From NCBI RefSeq assembly GCF_001679005.1, contig NZ_LXTW01000032.1, forward strand, positions 248,001-312,000: a stretch of DNA of 64,000 nt. The letters run 5' to 3'. Source of the DNA: Moraxella nonliquefaciens (GTDB taxonomy: Bacteria; Pseudomonadota; Gammaproteobacteria; Pseudomonadales; Moraxellaceae). Made by a program: the position numbers and the translations under genes. The notes under the pieces were generated by a model, which saw nothing but the letters and a program-made list of their open reading frames with translations, had not been told where the DNA came from and ran no database searches. Below are positions 62,010 through 64,000 of the stretch, one piece after another. Position 1 is the first letter of the stretch. Every line of letters starts with the position of its first letter.

Positions 62010-62918
62010 TTAAAGACTGGCAAAAAACACCATTAGCACAGGAGAGATGAGATTGGTGATAAATCCAAAGCTGACAGCCAACGAAATGATGGGGGTGCCT
62101 CCTGCCTGTGTCAGTGTTGGCAGGGTAAAATCAAGACTGGTTACACCGCCAAACCCTATCGCTGCCGATGAAGAATAACGCATAACCCACGGAATAAAGA
62201 GCAGTGCCAACACCTCTCGCCCTAAGTCATTAAGCAATGCCACACTGCCCCACATCGCCCCATAAGCATCTGTCATTATCGTACCTGATAGCGTATACCA
62301 CCCAAAACCTGATGACAATGCCAGAGCTTGGGATACAGAAACCTCATCAAAAAGCAAAGCAAAAATTGCCCCTGATAACAGGGTTGCCCCCACAAAAATT
62401 AAGCTGATTTGCATGCCTCGTTTGTTTAACAGTGCTTGTTTGAGACTCACGCCCAAACCTTTGAGTGAAATGCCCACCAAAAATAACAGTAGCATGAGTA
62501 GCACCGTTGTAATGTTCTCTGGCGGTCGCCAGTTGGCAGGCAGAAACTTAACAACAAAAAATCCCATCGCCAAACATAAAATTTGGATAAGACTGCCATG
62601 AATGTTGACATTGGGCTTGGTAATCCGACTTTGTTGTAAGCGATACTGACAAGGCGATAAATAATCAAAACACATCAAAGCAATCAATCCTGAACCAACA
62701 GTAAGCATGATAAGCACTGACAGATATAAGGCGATATTGGCAAGTTTGTGCTGTAAATCATCAATCAACCCCAATTCCATACCAATGACCATCAAAATCA
62801 TAAATACCAAATAGTCTAGCCCACGCTGTGCCAGATGCGTGCTTTTTTTATTGTTTGGCAGAGCAAAACCAACAAACATCGGAGTTAAGACAAGTAGGAG
62901 GGTGATGATACCTTGCAT
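62010..62918 (-). CDS. lysO: Lysine exporter LysO (YbjE-like)
   Basis: 302 residues, about eight hydrophobic helices. The layout matches LysO/YbjE (DUF340) of E. coli, which exports L-lysine and toxic lysine analogues. Conserved pieces: D-Y-L-V-F-M-I-L-M-V-I-G-M-E-L-G, then G-F-G-W-Y-T-L-S-G and the late P-I-I-S-L-A-V-S-F-G-F-I-T-N. A start at ATG 62918 is natural. A LysR-type regulator is encoded downstream on the same strand. Confidence 0.85.
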   Translation of the reverse strand: MQGIITLLLVLTPMFVGFALPNNKKSTHLAQRGLDYLVFMILMVIGMELGLIDDLQHKLANIALYLSVLIMLTVGSGLIALMCFDYLSPCQYRLQQSRITKPNVNIHGSLIQILCLAMGFFVVKFLPANWRPPENITTVLLMLLLFLVGISLKGLGVSLKQALLNKRGMQISLIFVGATLLSGAIFALLFDEVSVSQALALSSGFGWYTLSGTIMTDAYGAMWGSVALLNDLGREVLALLFIPWVMRYSSSAAIGFGGVTSLDFTLPTLTQAGGTPIISLAVSFGFITNLISPVLMVFFASL

Positions 62919-63113
62919 GGCAGATGGGGAGTCAGTGGCTCTTTAAATGTGAAATGTGAAAATCGTAAGATTATAGCATTTTTTTATAAATAGACAAGAT
63001 TTTGATTAGCATTTATTCAAATCACACACCTGCATAAACTCAAAACATCCATAAAGTCCATCCATAAAAAGGACAGCACCAATCACCTTTCATACATTTT
63101 ATTCATCAACCAT

Positions 63114-64000
63114 TTAGAGTTGATTGACACCAAAGGTGTCGCAGGCTTGGATATCGCCTGTTTTAAAACCCCGATAAAACCAATACTGACGTTGGACGCT
63201 TGTGCCATGTGTGAAGCTGTCAGGGATGACATGTCCGTGTGATTTGTGTTGTAGATAGTCATCACCGATTTTCTTGGCAGCGTCTAAGGCTTCTTCTATA
63301 TCACCCTGTTGCAAAAATCCAGTACGTTCGTGATTCTTCTTTGCCCACATGCCTGCAAAACAGTCGGCTTGTAACTCTTGACGCACTGATAATTCATTGG
63401 CTTGTCGCTTAGTTGCCTGCATTTGGGCTCTTCGTACCTCTTGGGAGATGCCCAGCAATGTCTGGACATGATGCCCCACTTCATGGGCGATGACATAGGC
63501 TTGGGCAAAGTCACCAACCTGGTCATTAAAAGACAGTTCAGTACTGCCATTACGCTCACCACTGACATTCATGTGTCGTCTCATATCCACAAAAAACTGT
63601 GTATCCAAATATACTTTTTGGTCAGAGGGGCAATAAAAAGGGCCACTGGCTGACATTGCCATCCCACACGCTGATTTGACCGAACCTTTGAACATGACCA
63701 GTGTTGGGGGTTGATATATGTCACCAAAACTTGCAAAAATGGGTGTCCATACATCTTCGGTGTCGGCAAGTACAGTCGCCACAAATTCACGATTCTCAAC
63801 CTGATTGGCGGTCTCGTTGATGGGAGCGGACTGTTCGTTCACCTGCCCTACTTGCTGAGCTACTCCAAGCGTGGTCTCAGGACTTATCCCAAATACTCTC
63901 CACAAAACCAAAGCAAGGATGATACTGCCAATACTTAACCCACCTGTTTTCATACCGCTACCACGTCGGTCTTCAATGTTATTACTCTGTCTGCGACCAC
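63114..64000 (-). CDS. YpfJ-type neutral zinc metallopeptidase, 5' end outside the window
   Basis: At least 295 residues. The frame is open past ATG 63953 and reads G-R-R-Q-S-N-N-I-E-D-R-R-G-S-G upstream, matching the usual YpfJ N-terminus, so the start lies outside. A membrane anchor (G-S-I-I-L-A-L-V-L-W-R) is followed by a zinc-site H-E-V-G-H-H-V-Q (family H-E-x-x-H) and F-A-G-M-W-A. The family is widely conserved with unknown substrate. It lies upstream of the LysO gene on the same strand. Confidence 0.9.
   Translation of the reverse strand, partial: GRRQSNNIEDRRGSGMKTGGLSIGSIILALVLWRVFGISPETTLGVAQQVGQVNEQSAPINETANQVENREFVATVLADTEDVWTPIFASFGDIYQPPTLVMFKGSVKSACGMAMSASGPFYCPSDQKVYLDTQFFVDMRRHMNVSGERNGSTELSFNDQVGDFAQAYVIAHEVGHHVQTLLGISQEVRRAQMQATKRQANELSVRQELQADCFAGMWAKKNHERTGFLQQGDIEEALDAAKKIGDDYLQHKSHGHVIPDSFTHGTSVQRQYWFYRGFKTGDIQACDTFGVNQL

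Overview
The window looks like a chromosomal segment of a gamma-proteobacterium of the family Moraxellaceae, most probably the genus Moraxella. The reasons are a moderately low GC content, gene content and protein wording typical of that group (quinol nitric oxide reductase, GTP-type PEP carboxykinase, ZapE, SixA, RoxA, and a lipooligosaccharide (LOS) glycosyltransferase cluster without O-antigen genes), and conserved pairs such as rsmA-apaH and xthA. The species cannot be named from the sequence alone. No rRNA, CRISPR array, intact transposon or prophage was seen. The only RNA genes found are tRNA-Val(UAC) and tRNA-Asp(GUC) at 3.6-3.8 kb.

Layout. 0-9.4 kb: the end of an Nramp-like transporter, a DNA-binding-domain/alanine-aminotransferase fusion (-), msrB, the two tRNAs, an AI-2E family permease, hda, a DUF2057 protein and nrdA with a probable pair of NrdR boxes. 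9.4-18 kb, mostly minus strand: purF, cvpA, pyrD (nucleotide synthesis), the nitric oxide reductase norB with an NsrR-type operator, sixA, gpsA and a nitroreductase. 18-19.1 kb: wreckage of a restriction-modification system. 19-24 kb: zapE, a small membrane protein, a hydrolase with an 8-bp tandem repeat upstream of its promoter, xthA, and a second Nramp-like gene carrying a frameshift. 24-31 kb: a peptide ABC transporter with two paralogous lipoprotein receptors. 31-47 kb: purA, a HIT protein, a collapsed phage-type integrase, RlpA-like and DUF4377 proteins, rsmA-apaH, a TerD-like protein, xseB, a DASS transporter, pckG, tpx, an SDR, sohB and a cation/proton antiporter. 47-57 kb, plus strand: aspS, a lipid A-type acyltransferase and seven LOS glycosyltransferases, several overlapping or tightly spaced, then aroC. 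57-64 kb: prmB, roxA, an ABC1/UbiB kinase, a LysR regulator, a LysO-type lysine exporter and a zinc metallopeptidase that runs off the edge.

The most interesting element is at 1.1-2.8 kb. A Cro/C1-type helix-turn-helix is fused to an AlaA/AlaT-type aminotransferase. Its own promoter carries four TTGCAA-like half-sites, and a strong internal Shine-Dalgarno precedes the aminotransferase domain. This suggests an enzyme that regulates its own gene and perhaps makes two products. Other notable points are the two Nramp-like proteins with altered metal-binding motifs, one of them frameshifted at a C4T7 run; a novel-looking tandem dyad next to the NsrR site of norB; the decayed restriction-modification and integrase loci; and poly-A runs inside LOS glycosyltransferase genes.
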